Below, in pieces: positions 32,270-42,100 of a stretch of DNA of 57,440 nucleotides. Source of the DNA: a virus. The first letter of the stretch is position 1. Every line of letters starts with the position of its first letter. Where the stretch lies: the IMG/VR virus record IMGVR_UViG_3300028416_000019, positions 1 to 57,440 of that record; one strand, 5' to 3'. The notes under the pieces are model-generated. The model was not told the DNA's origin. It saw nothing but the letters and a program-made list of their open reading frames with translations, and did no database searches. The position numbers were made by a program, and so were the translations under genes.

Positions 32270-32885
32270 AAAAGAAGAAAATGAAAAAAATAGAATAAAA
32301 TACGAATTTGACGAAATACAGTCAGAAAACGGTGATTTCGACTTTTCTAAACATCTTGCAAGACCAGAGGATCTACCCGATTTGGGAGAAATTGAAATAT
32401 ATGACTATGATTCGGATTTAACAGTTGCAAGTCAACAAGCAATGGATGTTGTTGAACCACTTGTAGATTTATACTTAGGTGATGTTCCTAAATTAAAAGA
32501 ACATCCTTATATAAAAAGTAAAATGAAAGAGGATGCTATGGTTTATGCAGAAGCAATCTTCTTAACAAAGATGACTAGAAAGAATTTACTTACACAAATG
32601 AGGCAAGTTGATAATGGCGATAATTCTGCAAGAATGCATGAAGTTGTCAATCAAACAGTTGGTCAAATAAGAGAAAATGCCAAGTTTTTATCTGGACAAA
32701 AGACCGAATTGGAAAAGTTCTATAAAACACTTAGAAAGGATTTAGGATACGAAGAGATTGAACAAGAAACACAAGTATCAGAAGAGATAGAGTCAAAACC
32801 AGAAGGTGAGATAACTGATAATAGAAAATTGAATGATATGATTAAGATGGCAATGTTGAATAAAGAACAAGATAAGAATAAATAG
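32262..32885 (+). CDS. 16: Terminase small subunit, T4 gp16-like
   Basis: 207 residues (T4 gp16: 164). The pattern DLPDLGEIEIYDYDSDL resembles gp16's N-terminal segment. The central helices (EDAMVYAEAIFLTKMTRKNL ... MHEVVNQTVGQIRENAKFLS) fit the gp16 coiled-coil core ([21 protein letters not shown]). Acidic tail. Recognises viral DNA and stimulates gp17. Position next to the large subunit supports the call. Confidence 0.7.
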   Translation: MSKKEENEKNRIKYEFDEIQSENGDFDFSKHLARPEDLPDLGEIEIYDYDSDLTVASQQAMDVVEPLVDLYLGDVPKLKEHPYIKSKMKEDAMVYAEAIFLTKMTRKNLLTQMRQVDNGDNSARMHEVVNQTVGQIRENAKFLSGQKTELEKFYKTLRKDLGYEEIEQETQVSEEIESKPEGEITDNRKLNDMIKMAMLNKEQDKNK

Positions 32886-32886
32886 T

Positions 32887-33732
32887 CTATTTCTTCCAAT
32901 TAAAATTCTCAAAAGTCTTTATCATGTTATATTTTATTACAACCTTGGTAGTTGAAAATCTTTTAACCTTGTTAGTACTAACAAAATTAAAATAAATATT
33001 TTTATTCTCAGATTTTAATAAATCAATTATCTCGGATTTTATATCAGAATCACTATTATCAATAATAAGTTGTAAAAGGTTATTACATTTTATACCAAGA
33101 CTTATTGTATTTTGATCATCATCATAGAAGTAAATATCATCATAACTTTGAAGTTCATCGTCAACAAATTTATCACCATCTGTTTTCATTCCAATTGAAT
33201 GTTGTAATAATAACCTAATCTTTTTATGTGATATATCATCTAAGTCTCTATTGTAAAATGTATCTGATATAAAATAATATTTTTTAATAAAAAGACCAAC
33301 TTCCTCTAACTTATTCTCAATCTTCTTAATTATTTTATCATAATTTTTTTTATTGTTTTTAGAGCAAATAAAATAGATATCATCATTTTTATTTTTTAAG
33401 TGTATTAAGTTATCTATATTAATATCATAATCAAGTGTTTCTATTATATCAGAATTCATAAATTCCTGCATAGAAAATGTTAGATCTGTTATATCTATAT
33501 TAAGATTTTTACACTTTATTTTAATACTATTCATTAAATCATCCGGTAACCAATAAGATGATCCACCAAAATATATAGAATTTTTTTTACTTTTGTATAT
33601 TCCACTTCTTATAAGGTTAAAGTCAGAATTGCTAATTTTGAATACTGGAAAATTTGGACTATTCTTATCAACCAACCAAACCTTGCTATCCATGACCAAG
33701 ATAGTCTCTATGTCAAAAAAATGTGCATTCAT
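32887..33732 (-). CDS. Hypothetical protein, 281 aa, HAD-like features
   Basis: No firm family. N-terminal HFFDIETILVMDSKVW and C-terminal SYDDIYFYDDDQNT suggest a HAD-like Rossmann protein with D-x-E instead of D-x-D, so possibly inactive. The last 12 residues, MIKTFENFNWKK, are a copy of the leader motif that in other proteins is N-terminal. Overlaps the start-side neighbour by 4 bases. Confidence 0.6.
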   Translation of the reverse strand: MNAHFFDIETILVMDSKVWLVDKNSPNFPVFKISNSDFNLIRSGIYKSKKNSIYFGGSSYWLPDDLMNSIKIKCKNLNIDITDLTFSMQEFMNSDIIETLDYDINIDNLIHLKNKNDDIYFICSKNNKKNYDKIIKKIENKLEEVGLFIKKYYFISDTFYNRDLDDISHKKIRLLLQHSIGMKTDGDKFVDDELQSYDDIYFYDDDQNTISLGIKCNNLLQLIIDNSDSDIKSEIIDLLKSENKNIYFNFVSTNKVKRFSTTKVVIKYNMIKTFENFNWKK

Positions 33733-33968
33733 AGTCTAAAATTTGTTACTTTATATTTTATTTCATGTGGCATAACATCAAATCTACTACCCTCATATTC
33801 TTTATCGAGCCAAGTAACACCACCACTAAGTTCATTATCAAAACTTATACATTTTGGACAATTTTTAGGTGGTGATTTAACATCTTCATTACCAACCATA
33901 TCACTATCAGTATAAGAAAATGTTGCCTTACACCAAGGACTACTACAAACCGCCAATTTATTATCCAT
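33729..33968 (-). CDS. Small zinc-ribbon-like protein, 79 aa
   Basis: Cysteines at CSSPWC near the N-terminus and CPKC at ~37-40 make a plausible zinc ribbon. Otherwise unrecognised. Overlaps the next gene by 4 bases. Confidence 0.6.
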   Translation of the reverse strand: MDNKLAVCSSPWCKATFSYTDSDMVGNEDVKSPPKNCPKCISFDNELSGGVTWLDKEYEGSRFDVMPHEIKYKVTNFRL

Positions 33969-33983
33969 AAAGTATATATAAAA

Positions 33984-34016
33984 AAATAAAACACATTATT
34001 TTATGTGTTTTATTTT
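33984..34016 (-). terminator. Hairpin terminator
   Basis: Stem AATAAAACACA (33985-33995) / TGTGTTTTATT (34004-34014), loop 8. It lies just after the stop of the gene at 34020-34475. Confidence 0.7.
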
Positions 34017-34019
34017 TTA

Positions 34020-34475
34020 TTATTTTATCATATTTTTACTTAATGCAAAATCATAAAGTATAGGTAAATTAAGATACTTACAATAATTATCTCTTATTTC
34101 ACTTATTTTTTTACTTCGCTTTACTATGTTAATTATCAACATACCATACTCTTCTTGAAAATCTAAATAGCAATCACACCAAGGTTTACTATAATTATCT
34201 AATGTTCTCCACTCCGTATATCCACCCGTTAACCAAAATAGAGACTTCTCAGGTGTTATGTTCTCTGTATCAACTTCACCAAGTTCTAAATTCCATATAT
34301 TATCATCCCAATCAAATTTTCTCATTAATAGGACAACCGCCTCTGCTATATCACTGGTTAACTCATTACCAATTTCAAAAAAATATATATTTTCTTCTTT
34401 AGTAATTCTAACGATTCCATTATTATAGACATCGTTTCTCCCAACCGTTTTTAGAGCAACTTTTCTCCTTTTCAT
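34020..34475 (-). CDS. Hypothetical protein, 151 aa
   Basis: Not recognised. Tryptophan-rich centre (FWLTGGYTEWRTLDNYSKPW). Soluble. Ends at a terminator; 22 bases downstream of the next upstream gene. Confidence 0.6.
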   Translation of the reverse strand: MKRRKVALKTVGRNDVYNNGIVRITKEENIYFFEIGNELTSDIAEAVVLLMRKFDWDDNIWNLELGEVDTENITPEKSLFWLTGGYTEWRTLDNYSKPWCDCYLDFQEEYGMLIINIVKRSKKISEIRDNYCKYLNLPILYDFALSKNMIK

Positions 34476-34497
34476 AGTTATTTGTTTATTTTTTAGA

Positions 34498-34782
34498 TCA
34501 TAACTTGATTCCCTCTACCCATTTACCATTAAAATTTCCGTTTTCAAAGATTCCATTTTCCCAAACACCATGAAATGAACCCCCCTTAAATATACCATAG
34601 TGCCAATCACCAGAGTAGAAGTCACCACTATACCATATTATAGTATTATTTCTTAATTCGAGAATTGCGTTCTCAAACTCAGAATCTATAAGCCAGTATA
34701 ATTTATTTGATATTAGTATTTTATTTATTTCACTTTCATTGGTAAAGACTTTACCATTATGTTTTAATTCGATATATCTCAT
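34498..34782 (-). CDS. Small MORN-like repeat protein, 94 aa
   Basis: C-terminal half is an aromatic-glycine repeat: WYSGDFYSGDWHYGIFKGG then FHGVWENGIFENGNFNGKW, with G-x-F/W every 5-6 residues, as in MORN or related beta-hairpin repeats. Function unknown. Confidence 0.6.
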   Translation of the reverse strand: MRYIELKHNGKVFTNESEINKILISNKLYWLIDSEFENAILELRNNTIIWYSGDFYSGDWHYGIFKGGSFHGVWENGIFENGNFNGKWVEGIKL

Positions 34783-34937
34783 ATTGGAGACTTTTTTTTA
34801 TATCTTATATATTCAATATTATATAATATAAAAATCAATAACCTTATTTATTGTCTTTTTTTAGAGATTCTATAATTTTTTTTTTATAATCGTGGATTTT
34901 TAATAAATTTTGAATATTATTTTATTTAAAAATTAAG

Positions 34938-35306
34938 TTATTGATTATCTAAGAAGTCTTTTTCTTCTTTGGTTATAGAATCAACACCATATTTAGATAT
35001 CTTTTCTAAGATAACATCAACCTCTAAAATAATTGGAATTTTAACCGGTTCATATACCTCTACTGCCAATAATTCAGGTAAGAATTTATTAAATAATCTA
35101 ATTGTCTCAAAATCATCAATTTCAAAAATATTTTCTTCAACAAGATTGAACGCAATTAGTATACCATCTTTAGTTAACCATAACTTTGCATATGTTCTTT
35201 CTTTAAGATTTAAAATACTATCATACATTAAATTATACCCAACGCAGAATTCTTTAAGTTCATCATCACTAAGTATCGTAAGGTCAACGCAAATTATATC
35301 TTTCAT
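34938..35306 (-). CDS. Hypothetical protein, about 122 aa
   Basis: Start chosen at ATG 35306 (MKDIICVDLTILSDD). An upstream in-frame ATG at 35366 would place the start inside a TTTTAATATAT promoter-type box, so it is probably leader. The C-terminus EKISKYGVDSITKEEKDFLDN resembles a helical module at the ends of many Bacteroidota proteins. The 155 bases beyond its stop (34783-34937) hold only AT-rich sequence. Confidence 0.55.
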   Translation of the reverse strand: MKDIICVDLTILSDDELKEFCVGYNLMYDSILNLKERTYAKLWLTKDGILIAFNLVEENIFEIDDFETIRLFNKFLPELLAVEVYEPVKIPIILEVDVILEKISKYGVDSITKEEKDFLDNQ

Positions 35307-35408
35307 ATTTTCTTTATTTTGTTCTACAAATATAGTGAATTTTTTCTGATTAAAAAAGGAAAACATATATTAAAACTTTAATATATACCAAAAAATAGAT
35401 TTTTAATA

Positions 35409-38400
35409 ATGAAATATATTAATAGAAGAGAAGATTTTTTAAAAAATTATAATAATATTTTAAAAATTAAAGATAAATATACAAATTCCGAAAATATTAA
35501 AACCATAAATGAAGATGTAGTAGGTGGTCCCTTTGTCAATAATGTTGGTTGGGGTGATTCATTATTAGGTAGATTAATAAATTCAACATTAAGGAAAGCC
35601 AAAATAGGTGCAAATCTTTTAAGAATAAAGTCAGTTGAACAAAGACTCAGAGATTCAATGGATGATATTTTATTAACCTCATCAGTTGCAGAGTTGGACG
35701 AAAATGATAAAAGACTATATGCAAAGGCTTTAATATCAACATATCTAATAGCTCTTCAAGATGCTGTAGAAAAGGGTGAAGCAAAGATTGAATTATTGAA
35801 TCTAACAGAATCTGCAATTTTAGAAGTTAATTCGAATAAGGATTTAGAAGATAAAAATGAACTACTAAGACAATTGAATGAATGGAAAAAATATTTAGAA
35901 CAATTTGAAGAGGGTGAATCAGAAGATGATGATTACAAAAATGAAGAAAAAAGAACAGAAACGGAAACATATTTAGAAAACTTTAAGTATTTATTTGATA
36001 TTTTATTGACTTATCAAGGAATAACACAGGAAATAAAAAATGTAGTAAATTCAACAGAATCACCAACACAACAGACAAATAAACAATCTTCAACAGAAGG
36101 TGAGTTTGAAATTGGTAAAGAATATGTATTTACAAATAAAAGTGGTAAAGAAAACCCTGTTAAAATTATTTCTTTAGATAAAACAAAAAAGGCTGGACCA
36201 GATAAAGAATTTCTCACAAAAGATGATATAATCGGAACCGATGTTATAAAGAGAGATCATGCTTTTGTTGCATTTAAAGATGTAAAAGGAATGTATAAAA
36301 AAACTATGAGCGTTCCTAAAAATCAACTAAAACCTTTACCAGGTGAAGAAAATGTTACGGTTGCCAAAAGTAAAGAAAAAACACCGAAACAAATTCAAAC
36401 TGAATCCAAATTAATGAAATATGATGATTTTCTAAAAATAGATGAAGATACTAACGATACAAACACATCTAAAGTGGGTAAACCTATCGGTAAAATTGTT
36501 GGTAAAATATGGAAATTCATCACAAGTTCGAAAGATGAGCGTAAGTTAGATTTAGATACTAAAAAACTATGGGATGTAATAAAACCATTGTATTTAGCAT
36601 TTAAAAGCGAACCAAACATATTGATAAAAGATGGTGAATTCCATAAGTTTTTAAATTCTGACGATAGAACAACAAACGACGGTTATGAAAAGTATAAATT
36701 AAGCATAGATAAAATATATACAAACATAAGATCTATAAATGGAATAAACGAAGATGTACATACGATATTAGAAAAGTCGAATGAAATAGGTAAATATATA
36801 GCAGACATATATACGGTGACTAAAGAAAAGCCCGATGGTAGCTTCATTATTTATATTGATGAAACAAACAAAATTGAAGTTAAGGGAGAGACGTGGGATG
36901 TATTTACGGATGATATAAAGGGATTCAACGAATCCATGAAGTATGTTCTTGAAGTGACTAGTAAATGGAACGAAGGAGATACGGTTACTTGGAATAGTAG
37001 AGATACCGGGAAGAAAATAACTAAAGAAATATTAAGGATTGATGGTAGAAATCTCATCTTCAAAGATAAAAGTGGTAAAGAGTTTACAAAGTCTATGGAT
37101 GATGTTGAGAAAGTTTTAGAAGAGTCTAAAACTCTACTTAGATATAAATCTTTTTTAAGTATGAATGAGGCAGATTATACCGAAAATAAAATTGGATTTA
37201 AGAAAGAAGAGGATACTACGGATCCAACGGAAGATACCGAAGATCCAACGGAAGATACTACAAATGACAATAACAGTGAAGTAAGTGAGTGGAAAAATCC
37301 AAATAGTGTTACCAAAATACAAGACTGGTGGGATAAAAAAATGGATCTAAAAATATGGATTTTAGAAAAAACTGAAGTTGATAAAGTAAGAGTAAATTTA
37401 GATAAAAAACTTGCAGAGAAAAAAGATTCTATTGTAATAGATGGTATGGATCCTATATTAGAGATTGTGAAAGTATTTAATAGAGCATATAAGTTACACA
37501 CAACACAAGTTATTCCAACTGGTAGATCTGGTGGTAAAGTATCTAACAAAACATTTTTAGAATATCATAGTTTTGGAGGTGGTACCCCAGAGACCGCAGG
37601 TGCAAGTGGTGGACCATATAGAAATAATGCAATTTTTAATCAATGGGAAAATTGTGTATTGGATGTTAAAAAAGATAAAAAATATCAAGCAATATTCAAT
37701 GTCGGTACTAAATTAAAAGTTGGAGATGAGTATATAGAAAAGGCAGGTATGAACCTAAGAAAATTCATGACTGATATGTTGGATGGTGATGAGCTATACA
37801 AAGGTGGTTCAGGTAAAGAACAAGGTGCACAAGCTAAATTCCTAGATAAATATTTTGGATATAAAGATGATAAGAATGATAGTAATCTATATTACGGTGG
37901 TGACGGTGGTGTTGTAACAGGAGTTGCTAATAATATAAAATCGGTAGAAGTAAGTCTTGTCGATGGTAGAGAAACAAGTATAAAAATTAAAAACGAGAAC
38001 TCTTTAGAGTATACTTGGTTCTCACTACTTATTTCTGAGAATGGTGGTAACGGAAAGAGATTTTATTTCCAAATACAAGAAATAAAAGATAACTTTTTAT
38101 ATATTAACTATTCCGAAACTGCATTTTATCTTAAAAAGAGTCTTCAAAAATTTAGTAGAACAACGGTTAATTTAAACAAAGAAATTAATCAATTTAATGA
38201 GAAGGATCCAAATGGTGAGATTTATCCAATTATGGCAACACGTATAAAATCAACAGAGTTGTACAAAGATGGTAAATTTAATCTCCCAAACTCTATAACT
38301 ATAAATAGTGTTATGAGAGTTAATGATGATAAGAAATCAGACAATAAAGGAACTAAAGTTGTTAAGAAAGAAAATAATTGGAAAATAATAAAGGCCAATC

Positions 38401-38549
38401 ACATAGTAGATTTAAGTAGAGGTTCAACTAAAGATGATTTTAAAAGGGTTAAAATTGACAAAAGTTCAACTGAAAAAAATATTAAAGAGTATGGTGGATT
38501 CGAAAATATAAGTTCAACCGAAGGTATAAAAGATACAAATATTAAATAA
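35409..38549 (+). CDS. Very large leader-bearing internal head-type protein, 1046 aa, possible polyprotein
   Basis: N-terminus MKYINRREDFLKNYNN resembles the leader. Two further copies occur inside: ESKLMKYDDFLKIDED (from residue ~333, ATG codon at 36414) and ESKTLLRYKSFLSMNEA (from ~573). Each follows a basic SH3/Tudor-like segment (EIGKEYVFTNKSGKENPVKI; WNEGDTVTWNSRDTGKKITK). This gives three modules of about 335, 240 and 470 residues. The last module has a Gly-rich loop (YHSFGGGTPETAGASGG). No enzyme signature is sure. Likely packaged in the head and perhaps cut by the prohead protease. Confidence 0.75.
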   Translation: MKYINRREDFLKNYNNILKIKDKYTNSENIKTINEDVVGGPFVNNVGWGDSLLGRLINSTLRKAKIGANLLRIKSVEQRLRDSMDDILLTSSVAELDENDKRLYAKALISTYLIALQDAVEKGEAKIELLNLTESAILEVNSNKDLEDKNELLRQLNEWKKYLEQFEEGESEDDDYKNEEKRTETETYLENFKYLFDILLTYQGITQEIKNVVNSTESPTQQTNKQSSTEGEFEIGKEYVFTNKSGKENPVKIISLDKTKKAGPDKEFLTKDDIIGTDVIKRDHAFVAFKDVKGMYKKTMSVPKNQLKPLPGEENVTVAKSKEKTPKQIQTESKLMKYDDFLKIDEDTNDTNTSKVGKPIGKIVGKIWKFITSSKDERKLDLDTKKLWDVIKPLYLAFKSEPNILIKDGEFHKFLNSDDRTTNDGYEKYKLSIDKIYTNIRSINGINEDVHTILEKSNEIGKYIADIYTVTKEKPDGSFIIYIDETNKIEVKGETWDVFTDDIKGFNESMKYVLEVTSKWNEGDTVTWNSRDTGKKITKEILRIDGRNLIFKDKSGKEFTKSMDDVEKVLEESKTLLRYKSFLSMNEADYTENKIGFKKEEDTTDPTEDTEDPTEDTTNDNNSEVSEWKNPNSVTKIQDWWDKKMDLKIWILEKTEVDKVRVNLDKKLAEKKDSIVIDGMDPILEIVKVFNRAYKLHTTQVIPTGRSGGKVSNKTFLEYHSFGGGTPETAGASGGPYRNNAIFNQWENCVLDVKKDKKYQAIFNVGTKLKVGDEYIEKAGMNLRKFMTDMLDGDELYKGGSGKEQGAQAKFLDKYFGYKDDKNDSNLYYGGDGGVVTGVANNIKSVEVSLVDGRETSIKIKNENSLEYTWFSLLISENGGNGKRFYFQIQEIKDNFLYINYSETAFYLKKSLQKFSRTTVNLNKEINQFNEKDPNGEIYPIMATRIKSTELYKDGKFNLPNSITINSVMRVNDDKKSDNKGTKVVKKENNWKIIKANHIVDLSRGSTKDDFKRVKIDKSSTEKNIKEYGGFENISSTEGIKDTNIK

Positions 38550-38552
38550 ACT

Positions 38553-39113
38553 ATGAAATACTTAAAAAAATTCAAACATTTTGAGAATATAAATGTTGAG
38601 GTAACAGATAGACCAGAGATAATGCTCGCTAAGGAAAAGTTAAATGATTTAGAGAAAAGTATAAAGGAATATCCAAAAGTAAAGGCCGAACTGGATCGTA
38701 CATTTACAAATATAAAATCAGATGATGGTGATACTATACTAAAGGATAAGATAAATGAGATAAGAGATAAATTTCCAAATAACCCCTTTATCGAAGGATA
38801 TACAAAAGTTTTGAGTCTTCAGAGCAGAATAAAAAAGATACAAGATGAATTGGTCAAGTACAATGATGATTTATATCAAAATCAAGAGGATTTAAAATTA
38901 TTAAACTCTGATAATAGTAGTGATAGTTCCGTAGAATCGAAGACAAATACTATAAACGACATAAAATCAAAACAAAAGTTGAAAGGCCAAGAAATAATTG
39001 ACACACAAAAAGACTTAACAACTGCAGAAAGTGATTTAAAGAAGAAAATGGATGATATAAAAAAGGAATTAGTAGATTCTTCTAAAAAAATAACAGATGA
39101 TATAAAAAAATAG
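38553..39113 (+). CDS. Leader-bearing coiled-coil protein, 186 aa
   Basis: N-terminus MKYLKKFKHFENINVEV is a strong leader copy. Remaining sequence is nearly all charged helix, with a Ser-rich break (NSDNSSDSSVES) separating two coiled coils. It lies three bases after the preceding 1046-residue gene and is probably co-expressed. Likely an internal or core head protein. Confidence 0.7.
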   Translation: MKYLKKFKHFENINVEVTDRPEIMLAKEKLNDLEKSIKEYPKVKAELDRTFTNIKSDDGDTILKDKINEIRDKFPNNPFIEGYTKVLSLQSRIKKIQDELVKYNDDLYQNQEDLKLLNSDNSSDSSVESKTNTINDIKSKQKLKGQEIIDTQKDLTTAESDLKKKMDDIKKELVDSSKKITDDIKK

Positions 39114-39132
39114 AAAAATATCACTTTTTACA

Positions 39133-39144
39133 TTTTATATATAC
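39133..39144 (+). promoter_or_regulatory. Late-type TTTTATATATAC box upstream of the sheath gene
   Basis: TTTTATATATAC lies 28 bases before the sheath ATG, with an A-rich leader. The spacing is like the capsid and scaffold genes (28-37 bases) and differs from the small genes, where the box abuts the start. Confidence 0.5.
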
Positions 39145-39172
39145 TTTAACTATAAAAAATTAAACTAAAAAT

Positions 39173-42100
39173 ATGGCAATTCAAATTGGAAAATACAAAA
39201 GACCAGGGATATTCTTAGAAGAATATGATAACTCAGTTATCGCAACTCCAGTTGCTGAAGGTGGTATTACAAATTTAGTAATCGGTGTCTCTAAAAAAGG
39301 ACCTGTTAACACACCTATCAGAATTACTAATAATTCTGATTTAGAAGCAATCTTCGGTCAATTGGATAGAAGCTTGGAAAGAAAAGGCTCTTTTTTTCAC
39401 AGAACTATTTCTAAAATGTTGGAAACTGCACCAGTTTTTGCAGTAAACCTACTACTAACAGATGACAACTTAGATACTATTGAGTATAAATCTTTATCTA
39501 CATCAGCAGATTATTTAAATGATGTTGATAGAGTAGGTCCTTATAGAAGATTCTTTGATACAACAGGTTTCTGGAAAAGAGATACTGAATCATTCATCAA
39601 CTTAACAAAAAGTAATACAGGATATTCCGAAAGAGCATTTAGTTTAACCAATCTATCAGATAGATATGTTACAGTATTTGCATTTAAGTCTTCGGTAACA
39701 GGTTTTGATAGAACTTTAATCGAATGGTATGGTTCAGTTGAAAAGATGCCACCTTACATTAGTTCAAATGATTACGCATCTGACTATATGGTCGATGTTA
39801 TTGTTGTAGGTGGAGACTGGTCAAACTATAGAGACTTAGCAGTCGATTCTAGATGGAGTACATACTTCAATGCCGATGGTCTTAGAAAAGATAAAGTTAG
39901 AGAATTTGCAAATGATAGAAATATCACCCTTCTATCTTATTATGAAGGACTTTCTTTAATTCCATATTTTAGAGATGATAATGGTAGAAATATATTTATC
40001 GAAACGGTAATAAATAGAGATACAGATAGAACCGGAGTTTTCTGTGCGTTTAATAACGATTTAGTTGAAACAGATTTCTTTAATGGTAAATTAGATTTAA
40101 TTGGACATACAATTGCAGGTAAAAATGAAACTAATATAGAATTCCTTTCTTATAAAGATGTGATTTCTGAAGAAGTTGAAATGACTTCAACTCCATTAGA
40201 TTTACCAGGTAACGTAACTGCTCTATTAGGTGGTTCTGCATCTTGGGCATATAATTCACAGGGTACTAACCATACATATGGTACACCTAAAGTGAATGGA
40301 TGGGTTGCAAATGGTAACAACAGAACATCATACTTCTCAGAAGGATATGTTTATAATGTAGCCGCAGACTATTTAGGTGAATTATCACCATCTTTTGGAA
40401 CAAACTCAATTGTTGCCACATATTCATTATTAAACACTGATGCAATTGCATTCTCAGTAGTTGGTGATAACATGGTTGAATTAGATTCAAATCCTGTTAC
40501 ATTATCAATTTCTACGGATAACTATGTATATAGTAGTTCGACTGCTAGTTACGTTTCTACTTTCGTGTTAGATTCTACAGGTAGTTTCAAAGTTGTAAAT
40601 AGTTCCAATTCAACAAATCCAACAGTTGCATCTACCGATATTGTATTAGGTTATGTAACATTTGATGTTTACCAACAAGAGATTTCAGGAACTCCAAGTT
40701 TCACAAATGTAAATATTGATGAAGATGGATTCAAAAACTTTGAAGTTGGTACAGACTATTTAGTAGAAGATTTAGGATCAGGATCTATTAAAGTAACATT
40801 CTTAGATACCGATGCATCTCCAAGTGTTAAAAACTACGAACAATATAGAAGATTTATAATGTTCAATAGATTAGTGGAACTTATAGATAGTACTAATAAA
40901 GATAAAATGACAATGCTTTTAAACTACACTAGTGGTAAAAAGGCTAGTCTTTCTGGAATGACAATAACAGATATAGTAACATCTACAACACAAGATAAAT
41001 CATTCGTATTAAACACTGGTTTAACATCAGTAGAATTATCAGATGTTATCGAAGGATTTTTAGTTTTATATACAGTGGATAACGAATTCATAATCGGATC
41101 AAAAGGTGTTAAAACTCAAAATGAAGTTGCAGAAACAGAAACAGGATATGGTGTTGTAGGTTTAGAATCTAACTTCTATACAAAATATGAAAATGGTAGT
41201 ATAAACACAGGAGATTTCTTCTATACAAACAGAATACCTTTTGGTATCTTACAAAATGCAAATAACTTACCATATGTAAGTGGTGAAGAATTTATAAGTG
41301 ATATCTACTTCTTCAATGGCGAGTCACCAGTTTCGGTATTTGGATTGACAGCTGGTATAAATGTAGGACCAACTTCATCTGCAGCAGGATATGATTATAT
41401 AGCATTCAACTCTTCTGAAGATCCGGCATTAGAATTATATGATATTATATCTATACCAAGTGCAATTACTAACACAGGAACATTTACAATAATATCTGAT
41501 AATTTAATATCCACTATAGATGATGGTGCAGGTATATTCAACTATGTTTATAAAGTAAGTGAAAATACTACATATGAAAGAGTTCAAAATGTTTCTATAA
41601 TTGAAGATTTTAACACAAAACATTACCTTAAAATGTATTTAGATACAGATGGTAAGTTAAATACATACTTTATGGATGAAACTTTCACAGCATTTGAAGA
41701 AGTTGATACAAATACCGCAGGTACAATAGAGATACAATCTGCAATATCAAACTACAAACAAACTTTAGAAATTGAGGTACCAACAGGATATACTCAAGTT
41801 CCTAATAAGGTTCTTGTTAATGGTGCAAGATATACAGAAGTTAAAGTTGGTGATTTCTTAGAGGCATTCTATGACGAAAATACACTAGTAGCAGGGGAAT
41901 ACCCAAGAAAACTTACTAGAATTGTTTCTAAAAGACAATACTCAGGAAATGTAGACTTAGTAGAGATAACTTGTGATTCAGAGATTAAAGTTATTGCATT
42001 CGGAACAGACTTACAAACTACAAGATATAAAACGGTAGATAATTATGCTACCACTTATAAAGCAATACCATTAAAAGGATTTAGAGTAAGAGAAGCATCT

